Source: Aquilonibacter sp963820185
Lineage (GTDB): Bacteria; Vulcanimicrobiota; Vulcanimicrobiia; Vulcanimicrobiales; Vulcanimicrobiaceae
Direction of reading: 5' to 3'
Assembly: GCA_963820185.1 (NCBI GenBank)
Contig: CAWFYV010000001.1
Span: 10,321 to 74,320, forward strand
DNA length: 64,000 nt
The notes under the pieces were generated by a model. That model saw only the letters and a program-made list of their open reading frames with translations, was not told the origin of the DNA and searched no databases. Both the position numbers and the translations under genes were made by a program. Shown here piece by piece: positions 15,933-25,059 of this stretch. Positions within the stretch are counted from its first letter, which is position 1; each line of letters opens with the position of its first letter.

Positions 15933-16889
15933 GTGCCGGTCGTTCCCGCAACGCCGGAAAACCTCGACCGCGCCGCTGCGCTTTTGCGCGATGGCGCGGT
16001 CGTTGCATTTCCAACCGAAACCGTGTACGGTTTGGGCGCAAATGCCTTCGATCCGCGCGCGGTGGCGCGTATCTTTGAGATCAAGGCACGTCCCGCATTC
16101 GATCCGTTGATCGTCCACGTTGCGGATGAAGCGTCGCTCGAGCGCGTTGCGGCCGGCGTCCCATCGCAAGCGCGTATCTTGATCGAGAACTTTTGGCCGG
16201 GCCCGCTCACGCTCGTGTTACGTAAGCGCGCCGAGGTGCCGGATCTCGTGACCGCTGGCCTTCCAACGGTAGCGGTGCGGATGCCGGCGCATCCGATCGC
16301 ACGCGCGTTGATCGAACGTGCCGGAGCGCCGCTTGCGGCGCCCAGCGCCAATCCATTTGGGTATTTGAGCCCGACGCGCGCAGATCACGTCGCGCGTATG
16401 CTCGGCGAGCGCGTCGACCTGATCGTCGACGGCGGCCCAAGCGAGCACGGCGTCGAGTCGACGATCGTCATGCTCGAGCCGCAACCCACGCTGTTGCGTC
16501 CCGGTGCGATTCCCACGGAAGCGATCGAAGTGTTGATCGGACCGCTCGCGCGCGAGCTTTCCGACACGGCTGCGCCGCTTGCGCCCGGGCGGATGGCGCA
16601 GCACTACGCGCCGAGCACGCCGATTCGCGTCATCGATGATCCATCGCTCGTGCCGGTGCCCGAACGCGCCGAGGCCGCGCTGCTGGCATTTCGCGAGCCG
16701 GTCGCCGGATATCGCGCGACGCGTGTACTGAGCGCGAGCGGAGATCTGCGCGAAGCCGCTGCCCATCTCTTTGAATATCTGCACGAACTCGATCGCAGCG
16801 GCGCAAAGCGCATCGATGCGCAGCGTGTACCCAGCGTGGGGATCGGTATCGCGATTATGGATCGTCTCGAACGTGCCGCCCGTACCTGA
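15933..16889 (+). CDS. sua5: L-threonylcarbamoyladenylate synthase (Sua5/YwlC type)
   Basis: A 318-residue enzyme that makes threonylcarbamoyl-AMP from threonine, bicarbonate and ATP, the first step of tRNA t6A37 modification. The YrdC core is residues about 8-200 with FPTETVYGLGANA and KARPAFDPLIVHV. It then has the extra C-terminal Sua5 domain (about 215-318), which separates it from the short TsaC form. Start is GTG with AGG 8 nt upstream. The last 17 bp overlap the start of the next gene. Confidence 0.92.
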   Translation: MPVVPATPENLDRAAALLRDGAVVAFPTETVYGLGANAFDPRAVARIFEIKARPAFDPLIVHVADEASLERVAAGVPSQARILIENFWPGPLTLVLRKRAEVPDLVTAGLPTVAVRMPAHPIARALIERAGAPLAAPSANPFGYLSPTRADHVARMLGERVDLIVDGGPSEHGVESTIVMLEPQPTLLRPGAIPTEAIEVLIGPLARELSDTAAPLAPGRMAQHYAPSTPIRVIDDPSLVPVPERAEAALLAFREPVAGYRATRVLSASGDLREAAAHLFEYLHELDRSGAKRIDAQRVPSVGIGIAIMDRLERAART

Positions 16890-17754
16890 TCGTCGCGTTC
16901 GTGCGTTTCTCGCGCTATCGTTTCTCGTCGTCGTGTGGGGCTACAATTGGGTGGTTGTCAAGCTTGCCGTGCTCGACGCGTCGCCGTTTACGTTTTCCGC
17001 ATCGCGAACCCTCGGCGGGGGAATCGCGCTTGCCGTCGCTGCGCTTGCGCTTCGCAAGCCGCTACGTCCACAATTTCCGGGCGCGTACTTTTGGATCGGC
17101 CTCTCTCAAACAGCCGGTTTTATCGGCCTGAGCACGTGGGCGGTGGTGAGCGCCGGAGCGGGACAGGTCGCGGTGCTCGTGTATACGATGCCGCTGTGGG
17201 TGAGTCTGCTGGCGTGGCCAATCCTCGGCGAGCGAATCGGCGTCTGGCAAGCAGCGGCAATTGCGATGGCCCTTGCCGGCGTCGCGTGCATGTTCGGTCC
17301 GCTGCGCGCGGTCGGCCTTGCTGAATGGCTCGCGGTGGCTGCCGGCCTTGCGTGGGCGATCGGCATCATCCTGACCAAGCGCCTCCAATTGCGTGCAAGG
17401 CCCGATGTGTACGGGCTCTGTATGTGGCAGATGCTCTTTGGTGGACTCGTGCTAACGATTGTTGCGCTCGTGGTGCCGGGGCATGCGACGATCTGGAGCG
17501 CGCGCTACCTCTTTGCAATTACCTACAACGTGGTGTTGGCGACGGCGATTGCGTACGTGGTGTGGATCTTCGTGATCGACACGTTGCCTGCGCGCGATGC
17601 GGGGATGGGATCGCTGGGTGTACCGGTCATCGGAACGTTGGGGGCGTGGGTGCAGCTGGGCGAAGTTCCGACGCGTCTTTCAGCCGTGGGGATGGTGTTG
17701 ATCGTTGTCGGCATCGCCGTACTCTCGCTGGCCGACCGTCGCGCTACGCGATAA
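16873..17754 (+). CDS. EamA/DMT-family permease
   Basis: A 293-residue inner-membrane protein with ten hydrophobic segments in two five-span repeats, typical of EamA (DMT superfamily) metabolite exporters. The first repeat has WGYNWVVVKLAV and the second ends VPVIGTLGAWVQLGEVPTRL. The GTG start, inside the end of sua5, gives the usual family N-terminus; longer frames upstream lack a plausible start. Its 3' end overlaps the convergent copper ATPase gene by 75 bp. Substrate unknown. Confidence 0.85.
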   Translation: MPPVPDRRVRAFLALSFLVVVWGYNWVVVKLAVLDASPFTFSASRTLGGGIALAVAALALRKPLRPQFPGAYFWIGLSQTAGFIGLSTWAVVSAGAGQVAVLVYTMPLWVSLLAWPILGERIGVWQAAAIAMALAGVACMFGPLRAVGLAEWLAVAAGLAWAIGIILTKRLQLRARPDVYGLCMWQMLFGGLVLTIVALVVPGHATIWSARYLFAITYNVVLATAIAYVVWIFVIDTLPARDAGMGSLGVPVIGTLGAWVQLGEVPTRLSAVGMVLIVVGIAVLSLADRRATR

Positions 17755-19803
17755 GCGCAGCGAATTTCCGACGACGAACAGGCTTGAAAGGCCCATCGCT
17801 GCAGCAGCAAAGACCGGGCGCACGATACCGAATGCCGCGAGCGGCACGAGCACGACGTTGTACGCGAAAGCCCAAAAGAGGTTCTGCGCAACGGTGCGCA
17901 TCGTGCTGCGTGCGATGGCGACGGCGGCCGCGACGCCGCGCGGGTCGTTCGAGAGTAACGCGGCTCCCGCCGTCTCGAGCGCGACGGCCGTACCGCCACC
18001 CATTGCAAAACCGACATCAGCGACGGCAAGCGCCGGTGCGTCGTTGATGCCGTCGCCGGCGAAGGCAACGCGCTCGCCGCGCACTTGCAACTCCCGCACG
18101 ATGCCGGCTTTCGCCTCGGGTGACGTGCGCGCGTAGAAGCGTTCAATACCCGCAGCCTTCGCCGCCGCGCGCACCGGTCCGTTTGCGTCACCGCTTACGA
18201 GTTCTACCCGGACCTTGAGCTCGTCCAAGCGTTGGACGGCCTGTACCGATTCCGCACGCATTGCGTCTTGCAACTCGATGAAGCCGACCGTGGCACCGTT
18301 ATCGCGCACCTCGACACGTGTATCGTCACCACCCTCGGCACCGAGAACCGCGATCGCGCGTCCGCCGACGCGGCCGCTGATGCCGGCCCCGCGTTCGACG
18401 GTTACATCGGTTGCGGGTGCTGGATGCAGACCGCGTTCGTCGGCCGCGGCCACGATCGCGCGCGCAAGCGGGTGTGTCGACGCGCGCTCGAGCGCAGCAG
18501 CGAGCGCCAACGTGTCATCGGAGGTCGACGCGACGACGACCGGCGCGCCGCGCGTGAGCGTGCCCGTCTTGTCGAAGAGCACGGTTGTAACCGATGCCGT
18601 GCGCTCGAGCGCGTCGGAATCTTTGAAGAGGATGCCACGCCGCGCGGCCGTGCCGATTCCGGCGATGATCGCGGTCGGTGTGGCAAGGCCGAGCGCGCAC
18701 GGACACGCGACAACGAGAACCGCGACGGCCACGACCAGGGCATCGCTAATGCTGCGATGTCCAACGAATATCCACGCTGCGAACGTTACAAATGCGATCG
18801 CGATGATCGCGGGCACGAAGATGCCGGCTACGCGATCGGCAAGCCGTTGCACCGGCGGCGTCGAGCCCGCCGCGCGGCGTACGATCTCGATGATATGCGC
18901 GAGCTGTGTTCCGGCGCCGACCGCGGTAGCGCGCATTACGAGCGCGCCGTCGCCGTTGACCGTGCCCTGTTCCACGTGCGATCCCGCGTGCACATCGATC
19001 GGCATCGATTCGCCCGTCAACATCGATCGATCGATTGCACTTTGTCCCTCGAGCACGACGCCGTCGACCGGAATACGTTCGCCTGCCGCAACGCCGAGCA
19101 CGTCGTCCACGCGCACGAACTCGACGGGAATCTCTTCGACGCTTCCGTCAGCGCGACGCCGGTGTGCGAGCGCCGGACGCAGCCCCAAGAGCGCTTGCAT
19201 CGCAGCTGAACTCTTGGCGCGCGCACGCGCTTCGAGATACTTGCCGGCGTAAATCAGCGTAACGATTGCGGCCGCGGTGTCGAAGTAGGTCTCTTGGCCG
19301 CGCGCTGCCTCGGAGAAGCTCAGCGCAATTGCGGCCGTCGATCCAAGTGAGATCAACGTGTCCATCGTCACCGTGCCGGAGCGCAACGCGGCAAGTGCCG
19401 ACGCGTGAAACTCCCAGCCGACGACGAGCCACACCGGCGTTGCGAGCGCCGCGAGGACCCACGCCTTGCCCGGAAAGTCGGGCAGGAGCATCGCGATAAC
19501 GAGCGCAGGCGCGGTGAGCGTGACGGCAAGGGTGAGAAGGCGGCCGCGGCGCACGACGTCGGCGCGGCGCTCGGCGGCAAGGCGGTCCTCATCGAGGTCG
19601 GCGCTGGCTTCGTAGCCGGCTTGCTTGACGGCCTCGAGAAGTGCCTCCGGATCGAGCGGTCCGGCGTGCAGCACGGTCGCCCGCTCGGTGGCCAGGTTCA
19701 CCGCAGCGTCGTCGACGCCGGGCACCCCTCGCAGGGCGTGCGCCACGTGAGACGCGCACGAGGCGCAGGTCATGCCGCGGATTTCGAGTTCGGTCTGGCT
19801 CAT
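17680..19803 (-). CDS. copA: Cu(+)-exporting P1B-type ATPase CopA
   Basis: A 707-residue copper exporter of the inner membrane. It has one N-terminal heavy-metal domain with GMTCASC (residues 10-16), the transmembrane metal motif CPCALG (about 365), the phosphorylation motif DKTGTLT (about 409), the nucleotide-binding HP in THPLARAIV and the hinge GDGINDAPAL (about 580). The late spans keep YN (FAYNVVLVPLAA) and MGLSS, the pattern of Cu(+)-selective P1B-1 pumps. The tail ends in a His-rich DADNDQHHPHG. No CsoR or CueR gene is adjacent, but a palindrome 36 bp before the start could be an operator. The 3' end runs 75 bp into the convergent EamA gene. Confidence 0.94.
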   Translation of the reverse strand: MSQTELEIRGMTCASCASHVAHALRGVPGVDDAAVNLATERATVLHAGPLDPEALLEAVKQAGYEASADLDEDRLAAERRADVVRRGRLLTLAVTLTAPALVIAMLLPDFPGKAWVLAALATPVWLVVGWEFHASALAALRSGTVTMDTLISLGSTAAIALSFSEAARGQETYFDTAAAIVTLIYAGKYLEARARAKSSAAMQALLGLRPALAHRRRADGSVEEIPVEFVRVDDVLGVAAGERIPVDGVVLEGQSAIDRSMLTGESMPIDVHAGSHVEQGTVNGDGALVMRATAVGAGTQLAHIIEIVRRAAGSTPPVQRLADRVAGIFVPAIIAIAFVTFAAWIFVGHRSISDALVVAVAVLVVACPCALGLATPTAIIAGIGTAARRGILFKDSDALERTASVTTVLFDKTGTLTRGAPVVVASTSDDTLALAAALERASTHPLARAIVAAADERGLHPAPATDVTVERGAGISGRVGGRAIAVLGAEGGDDTRVEVRDNGATVGFIELQDAMRAESVQAVQRLDELKVRVELVSGDANGPVRAAAKAAGIERFYARTSPEAKAGIVRELQVRGERVAFAGDGINDAPALAVADVGFAMGGGTAVALETAGAALLSNDPRGVAAAVAIARSTMRTVAQNLFWAFAYNVVLVPLAAFGIVRPVFAAAAMGLSSLFVVGNSLRLSRSATVGQREYGDADNDQHHPHG

Positions 19804-19838
19804 CGCAGTATGTTTAACACAGGCTGGTTGCAGCAGAT

Positions 19839-19855
19839 ACTTTGTGATACAAAGT
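19839..19855. promoter_or_regulatory. Perfect palindrome upstream of copA (candidate operator)
   Basis: ACTTTGTGATACAAAGT has 7-bp perfect arms around a 3-bp centre. It lies 36-52 bp upstream of the copA ATG, where a metal-responsive repressor or activator would bind. It is AT-rich against a GC-rich background. The regulator is not encoded nearby. Confidence 0.5.
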
Positions 19856-19923
19856 TAAAAGACTTTCAAAAGATGGAACCATGGCTCGCGCGGCCCCTCG
19901 TTCTCAGATAAGATCGAACCCGT

Positions 19924-19970
19924 TACCCTTAGACTCTGTCTACCTTAGACTCTGGCTACCCTAGATTCTG
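19924..19970 (+). repeat. Three-copy 16-bp direct repeat before ctpA
   Basis: TACCCTTAGACTCTG, TACCTTAGACTCTG and TACCCTAGATTCTG follow each other at a 16-17 bp period and end 9 bp before the ctpA start. Such helical-turn-and-a-half spacing could be a stack of activator or repressor sites, or a slippage-derived leader. Confidence 0.6.
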
Positions 19971-19979
19971 GAGATCACC

Positions 19980-21329
19980 GTGTCAATTGCCTCACGCCTT
20001 CGCGCCCTGGTGGGCGCATCCACGCTCGTTCTCGCCGCGGTATTGCCGGCCGTCGCGTCTGCGTCGCTGCCGCCCGCGATGGCAGAAGATGTGAACGAGA
20101 GCTATCGCCTGCTCACGACGACCTATTACCGGCCGATTGAGCCGCAGGCGATTCTCGATCGGGCGCGTGGGGGACTGATCGATTACGCGCACAAACACGG
20201 CGCCAAGATCGACGTTGCGCCGCTTCACGCGGCCGCAGACTCAATGTCGACGACGCAGGCGCTCGACGGTGCAATCGCCGATGCCGCCGCGAGCGCGCAT
20301 GGCTCGACAACCGAGTACGCATACGCGGCGATCACGGCAATGGCCAAAGCTGCCGACGACCGCTACACGCAGTTCATGACGCCTGAAGAATACAAGCAAT
20401 TCAAAGATGCGTTGGATCCCGAAAAGATCTCGGGCATCGGCGTACTGATCTCGCCTGACGAAGCGACCGGACTCATCGACGTCTCCTACGTCGTGCCGGG
20501 CACACCGGCTGAAAAGGCCGGTTTGCAGCCGGGTGATACGATCGCGACGATCGACGGGCAATCGACCAAAGGGTTCACCACCGAGGCGGCGAGCAAGATG
20601 CTGCGCGGCAAGGCGGGTACGCCGGTCCGTCTCGGGATCGTGCGGGGAACGGCACAGCCAAACGATGTCGCGATCACGCGCAGCGAGCTCGAGCCGCCGA
20701 CGGTCGTGTACAAGATGCTGCCGGGATCGATCGGCTACATCTACGTCCTCGCCTTTGGACAAAGCACGCCAAGCGAATTCGATGCTGCGGTAGCACGTGT
20801 CAAAGCTGCCGGCGCAAAAGCGCTCGTCTTCGATCTTCGCAACGACGGCGGCGGCTATGTTGAATCGGCGCTACAGATTAGCGAACGGTTCATCGCCAGC
20901 AAACCGCTCCTAACGGTTCAAGAGCGCGGCGCCGCCGACACGACGGTTACGGCCGATGATGATGCTGTGCAGGTCGAAGTGCCGACTACGGTGCTCGTCA
21001 ACGAATACACGGCGTCGGCCTCGGAGATCACGGCCGGCGCGCTTCAGGACGATGGCGTCGCGTCGCTGATCGGTACGCGCACCTTCGGCAAAGGCGTGAT
21101 GCAAACGCTTACGCAACTCGCCGACGGCGCGGCCATCAAGATCACCACGGCGCACTATCTGACGCCAAGCCATCGCGACATCAATCTAAAAGGCATCGAG
21201 CCCGACGTGTCGGTGATCGAGCCTAAAGATTCGCGCTTTGGCGATCCGAGCAAGGACCCGCAATTGCGCGCGGCTCTGGACTTCTTGAATAAGAAGATCG
21301 CTGCGGCGTCGTCAACCAAACCGGAGTAG
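19980..21329 (+). CDS. ctpA: C-terminal processing serine protease (S41, CtpA family)
   Basis: A 449-residue exported protease. The signal peptide is about 1-27 (ending PAVASA). A helical N-terminal segment precedes a PDZ domain (about 150-235, with GIGVLI, VPGTPAEKAGLQPGD and IDGQ). The S41 core has DLRNDGGGYVESAL, the nucleophile Ser346 in EYTASASE and the base Lys371 in TFGKGVMQ, 25 residues apart as in the family. It should cleave periplasmic proteins from their C-termini. The start is GTG. An unusual triple repeat lies directly upstream. Confidence 0.92.
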   Translation: MSIASRLRALVGASTLVLAAVLPAVASASLPPAMAEDVNESYRLLTTTYYRPIEPQAILDRARGGLIDYAHKHGAKIDVAPLHAAADSMSTTQALDGAIADAAASAHGSTTEYAYAAITAMAKAADDRYTQFMTPEEYKQFKDALDPEKISGIGVLISPDEATGLIDVSYVVPGTPAEKAGLQPGDTIATIDGQSTKGFTTEAASKMLRGKAGTPVRLGIVRGTAQPNDVAITRSELEPPTVVYKMLPGSIGYIYVLAFGQSTPSEFDAAVARVKAAGAKALVFDLRNDGGGYVESALQISERFIASKPLLTVQERGAADTTVTADDDAVQVEVPTTVLVNEYTASASEITAGALQDDGVASLIGTRTFGKGVMQTLTQLADGAAIKITTAHYLTPSHRDINLKGIEPDVSVIEPKDSRFGDPSKDPQLRAALDFLNKKIAAASSTKPE

Positions 21330-21334
21330 CGGGA

Positions 21335-21733
21335 CTAGCTCACTTTTCTGCGGGTGAGGCGGACGAGCGTGCCGTTCCGTTCGAACTGCACGCCGTCCAT
21401 CAAACGGCGCATCAGCAAGATACCGAAGCCGCGATCGCGCAGCTCAATGTCGATGGGAATTGCCGTGCTGATGGGCAAAAACCCATCGCCGTTGTCGCGA
21501 ATTTCAATCGTGAGCCGCTCGTCGTCGAACGAGCAACGGACCGAGAACCCGCTCGAGCGGCGCGTGCGACCGTGCTCGACCGCGTTGCTGAGCGCTTCGC
21601 CTGATGCGACGCGAATGTCCGAGACTTCGTCGTTTGAAAAACCGCAAATCCGGGCGAAGCCGGCGATCGCGTTGCGGGCCAGCGGGACGTTCCGTCGTTC
21701 GCCGCTAAACGCGGCCCGAAAGTTTGGTGTCAT
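21335..21733 (-). CDS. RsbW-like anti-sigma factor/serine kinase (HATPase_c_2)
   Basis: A single-domain ATPase of about 132 residues. It has the N-box GEALSNAVEHG, the G1 box IRDNGDGF and the later box RDRGFGILLMRRLMD. Proteins of this size phosphorylate an anti-anti-sigma partner and sequester a sigma factor. The start used is the ATG in MTPNFRAAFSG; a TTG 13 codons upstream is possible. It stands alone, without a STAS or sigma gene nearby, and converges on ctpA with a 5-bp gap. It could share a partner with the PP2C regulator at 6.8-8.3 kb (inference). Confidence 0.8.
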   Translation of the reverse strand: MTPNFRAAFSGERRNVPLARNAIAGFARICGFSNDEVSDIRVASGEALSNAVEHGRTRRSSGFSVRCSFDDERLTIEIRDNGDGFLPISTAIPIDIELRDRGFGILLMRRLMDGVQFERNGTLVRLTRRKVS

Positions 21734-21805
21734 AGTCTGCGAAGCATTGTCCCCCTTCGCGTAGAAGAACAATCCATCCGGGCCGCCAAGCGGGCCGCAG
21801 GTTGC

Positions 21806-21878
21806 GGGCGATTAGCTCAGCTGGGAGAGCGCCTCCCTTACAAGGAGGATGTCGGCGGTTCGAGCCCGTCATCGCCCA
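21806..21878 (+). tRNA. tRNA-Val (anticodon UAC)
   Basis: A 73-nt cloverleaf. The acceptor stem GGGCGAT pairs perfectly with ATCGCCC, the D-arm has AGCTCAGCTGGGAGAGC, the anticodon stem CCTCC/GGAGG encloses loop CTTACAA with anticodon TAC, and the T-arm has GGTTCGAGCC. The discriminator is A and CCA is not encoded. Confidence 0.96.
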
Positions 21879-21901
21879 TTTTACCTTCGCGTCTTGTCGT
21901 C

Positions 21902-21941
21902 GGCGAACGGCTCGTGTGCAGAGCACACGTCGCCGTCCGCC
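21902..21941 (+). terminator. Hairpin downstream of tRNA-Val
   Basis: GGCGAACGGCTCGTGTGC pairs, with two small bulges, with GCACACGTCGCCGTCCGCC around a 3-nt loop. The following run TTCT is weak, so factor-independent termination is only possible, not certain. Confidence 0.4.
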
Positions 21942-21981
21942 TTCTAAAGCTGCTCGGTAAAAACAAACCGAGGTTCATCAA

Positions 21982-22761
21982 ATGATTGATTCTCTCAAGG
22001 AAATCAGCGTGGAACGCGACGGTACCGTCGCTATCGTGACCATGCGGCGGCCGGAGAAGCGCAATGCGCTCTCGCTTGCGATGATGCGCGAGCTTGCTGG
22101 TGCGCTCGGCGAACTGGGCGGCGACGGGTCAGTGCGCGCCATCATCCTTGCAGGAGAAGGGCCAGCCTTTTCTGCCGGCCACGATCTGCGCGAACTTCGC
22201 GGCGCTGATGCTGCCGAGTATGAAGAAATCTTTACGCAGTGCGTCCTGCTGATGGAGACGATCGAGAATATTCCGCATCCGGTTATCGCCGAGGTCGGTG
22301 CGCTTGCAACCGCGGCAGGGTGTCAACTCGTTGCCGCGTGCGATCTTGCGATCGCCTCAACGCAGGCGCGCTTTGCAACGCCGGGCGTGCGCATCGGATT
22401 GTTCTGCAGTACGCCGATGGTTGCGCTCAGCCGCGATATCGGCAGAAAACGCGCGCTCGAGATGTTGCTAACCGGCGATCCAATCGACGCGGCGACGGCG
22501 CTTGCCTGGGGCCTGGTCAACGCGGTCGTCGCGCCGGATGCGCTGCGTGTCACGACGCTTGGACTCGCGGCGAAGATTGGGGCGTCCAGCCGGGTTGTCG
22601 TCGGACTAGGGAAGGCAACGTTTTACCGCCAGCTGGATCTCAGCCAGTCCGAGGCATACGTTTTCACGAAGGAAGTGATGGTGCAAAACGCGCAGCTTGC
22701 CGACGCGCAGGAGGGCATTGGCGCGTTTATCGACAAGCGGGTTCCCCAGTGGCAGGACTGA
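21982..22761 (+). CDS. Enoyl-CoA hydratase/isomerase family protein
   Basis: A 259-residue crotonase-fold enzyme. It shows the oxyanion-hole segments PAFSAGHDLREL and VIAEVGALATAAGCQLVAACD. The usual second catalytic Glu region reads RFATPGVRIGLFCSTPMVAL, like ECHDC3-type members in which the standard Glu is replaced. It therefore may not be a true beta-oxidation hydratase. The C-terminal helix region (FYRQLDLSQSEAYVFTKEVM) is well kept. It is monocistronic, followed by a hairpin 180 bp downstream. Confidence 0.85.
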   Translation: MIDSLKEISVERDGTVAIVTMRRPEKRNALSLAMMRELAGALGELGGDGSVRAIILAGEGPAFSAGHDLRELRGADAAEYEEIFTQCVLLMETIENIPHPVIAEVGALATAAGCQLVAACDLAIASTQARFATPGVRIGLFCSTPMVALSRDIGRKRALEMLLTGDPIDAATALAWGLVNAVVAPDALRVTTLGLAAKIGASSRVVVGLGKATFYRQLDLSQSEAYVFTKEVMVQNAQLADAQEGIGAFIDKRVPQWQD

Positions 22762-22943
22762 TGGCCTATCTGAGGCGGGTGTAAAAAATGCGCCGGATGA
22801 CTTTCGCGGACGTTCCGGGTCTGGTAAAGTAGGGACACAGAAATTCACTACCTCGGCGTTTAGAGACGTGGGCGCTTCGCCGTGGCACACAACAAAGACG
22901 TCGCCCACACCCGGTATGCGGGCAACCGCATACGCGACGGCAT

Positions 22944-22966
22944 AAGGGCTCGCTACGCGAGCCTTT
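22944..22966 (+). terminator. Candidate terminator in the spacer before the DUF5693 gene
   Basis: GGCTCGC - TAC - GCGAGCC is a perfect 7-bp stem flanked by AAG and TTT, which extend it to 10 bp including one G-T pair. A short T-rich stretch follows. The surrounding 252-bp spacer (22762-23013) shows no other feature I can name. Confidence 0.45.
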
Positions 22967-23013
22967 ATGTATTTTGGGGGTAGACTGCCGCGCAGCGCGA
23001 ACACCCCTCCCCC

Positions 23014-25059
23014 GTGATCCGTCCCGATATACGACCGCGGTATGCTGCCGTGATTCTCCTCGTCGCACTGGTGGCATCGCTTGCCGTAGCGGTCTTCCGC
23101 GTCCACGTAGAGTCCCAGACGCGGCGTGTCGAGATTGCCATGGATTATACCGACTTTGTCGCGCTCGCGCGCTCGTATAACTACAACCCGGCAGCCTTTC
23201 TGATCGCACTGCGGCGCGCCGGTCTTACCTCGCTCGCCTTGACCGAGGGGTTGGGTGCCAACGTCGGTGACGACGGCCGTGCGTATGCGACGACCGGCGC
23301 AGCGCTCCTTAACCAGGCGCAGCTTTCACCGCTCTCGGATCCCTTGCTCGAATCGCTGGTGCGCTCCAAGCGCATCGCCCGCGACGCGGTCTATCTCATC
23401 GTCAGCGATCCCGCCACCTACGCGCGATACCGTACGCAATTAGCGCTGCACTACGAAACAAAGACCGTGCGTGTCTTGCGCGCATCGCAGCCGTGGATCA
23501 TCGAGGTGCGCACGCAGATCGACTACTTCAACGCCAACGCGCTCGGCATCCCCGCCGATCAAATAGCGCTTGCTAAGCGCCTCGGCTTGCTCGTGATTCC
23601 GCGCTTCCAAAACGACGAGCGCTACCAGCAGCCGCAAATGGAGGCGGCATTCAACGACGTCTTGCGCCAAGATCGCAAGGTCTCGACCATCATCTTTTTC
23701 GGATTACGCAATCAGGTGTTCGGCTTTCCCGATCACCTCGATGACGCGGCCGCCGCGTTCAAAGCGCACAACGCGCAAGCAGCCAAGAAAAGTGGCGCCG
23801 ACGCATTCAACTTCGGCACCATCGAAACGTACGACGACAGCCAGATCCAAAAAGGCAGCGAGACGCTGGCGCGCGATATCGAGGGCCAGACGGTTCGCGT
23901 GCAGGCGATCGCCAAAACCGAGCTTGACAAGATTACGCTAGACGACGTCATTGGACGGTACGTACTCGGCGTGCGCGAACGCAACGTGCGCGTCGTGTAC
24001 TTGCGTCCGTGGGGCCATCAGGACGGCGACCTCTCGATCGAGGCGACCAACGTCGAGATGGTCAAGCAGATCGCCGACCAGCTCAAAGCGCACGGCTTCA
24101 AACTCGGACGTGCGACGCCGATTCCGCAGTACCGCGGCGACAACCGTATCCTGGTCGGCATCGCAACACTCGCGATGCCCTCAATCGTCCTGTTGCTGCT
24201 TGGTTTATACGGCTTATACCGGCCGTGGCAAGCCTATGCGCTGTATGCCTTCACGGTGTTCCTGTACCTCGCCGGTCTCTTCAGCCATCACGACATCTTC
24301 GCGCGCTCGGTCATCGCGCTGATCGCCGCATTGGCCTTCGCGACGGCGGCCTTCATCTCGTTCGCGGGCGCCTGCAATGAAGAGCCCGCGCCGAAGTTTA
24401 CCGATCAGCTCGTGCGCAGCATCGGCTGGACGCTTGTCGTGCTCGGCGTGACGCTCGCCGGAGCGCTGGTCATCGTGGGCGTGATGAGCTCGCCGCTTAC
24501 GATGGAAGAGATCGAGCGCTTCCGCGGCGTGCGATTGATCCTCGCCCTCCCACCACTGATCGCACTCGTGCTGTACCTCTTCGACAAACGCTTCAACGCG
24601 GGTGTCGACCGCCCGTCGGACATTTTTGGTGCGCCGGTCCGCGTCTATCAACTTTTCACTGGGATCATTATCGTTGCGGCGGGCGTGTTGTTGCTGATGC
24701 GCAGCGGCAACGACAGCGATATCACGCCATCGCATTTCGAGATCACACTTCGACACTTTTTGACCGGCGTGCTCAGCGTGCGTCCGCGCTTCAAGGAGTT
24801 CCTGATTGGGATCCCGGCACTGATGATCATGCCGGCGCTCTTAACCGCGCACCGGCGCATCGTCGGTTGGCTTCTCGCGCTCGCCATCGGGGTCGGGATC
24901 GGCGACGTGCTTGACACGTTCTCGCATCTCCATACGCCCATCATGATCTCGTTGCAGCGCACGTTCTATGGCTTGGTCATCGGTGCGATCATCGCAGCTC
25001 TCGTGATTTGGATCTATCGCCGTGCGTGTATTGCTTTCGGGTTACTACGGGTTCGGTAA
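23014..25059 (+). CDS. DUF5693 family membrane protein
   Basis: A 681-residue membrane protein. One N-terminal span (about 10-30) leads to a large extracytoplasmic domain (about 35-380) with DYTDFVALARSYNYNPAAFL and LTEGLGANVGDDGRAY. The C-terminal half (about 385-675) has roughly eight to nine spans. This matches DUF5693, which is often found beside csaB, as here. The start is GTG. The end overlaps csaB by 38 bp. A role in cell-envelope polymer assembly is inferred only from that pairing. Confidence 0.8.
   Translation: MIRPDIRPRYAAVILLVALVASLAVAVFRVHVESQTRRVEIAMDYTDFVALARSYNYNPAAFLIALRRAGLTSLALTEGLGANVGDDGRAYATTGAALLNQAQLSPLSDPLLESLVRSKRIARDAVYLIVSDPATYARYRTQLALHYETKTVRVLRASQPWIIEVRTQIDYFNANALGIPADQIALAKRLGLLVIPRFQNDERYQQPQMEAAFNDVLRQDRKVSTIIFFGLRNQVFGFPDHLDDAAAAFKAHNAQAAKKSGADAFNFGTIETYDDSQIQKGSETLARDIEGQTVRVQAIAKTELDKITLDDVIGRYVLGVRERNVRVVYLRPWGHQDGDLSIEATNVEMVKQIADQLKAHGFKLGRATPIPQYRGDNRILVGIATLAMPSIVLLLLGLYGLYRPWQAYALYAFTVFLYLAGLFSHHDIFARSVIALIAALAFATAAFISFAGACNEEPAPKFTDQLVRSIGWTLVVLGVTLAGALVIVGVMSSPLTMEEIERFRGVRLILALPPLIALVLYLFDKRFNAGVDRPSDIFGAPVRVYQLFTGIIIVAAGVLLLMRSGNDSDITPSHFEITLRHFLTGVLSVRPRFKEFLIGIPALMIMPALLTAHRRIVGWLLALAIGVGIGDVLDTFSHLHTPIMISLQRTFYGLVIGAIIAALVIWIYRRACIAFGLLRVR

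Noticed and set aside
21705..21926. A minus-strand frame across tRNA-Val
   Set aside because: It reads the tRNA gene and flanks antisense; such frames recur opposite tRNAs and have no domain.
22762..23013. Possible riboswitch or small gene in the 252-bp spacer before the DUF5693 gene
   Set aside because: Apart from the 22944-22966 hairpin no conserved aptamer motif or convincing coding frame is visible.
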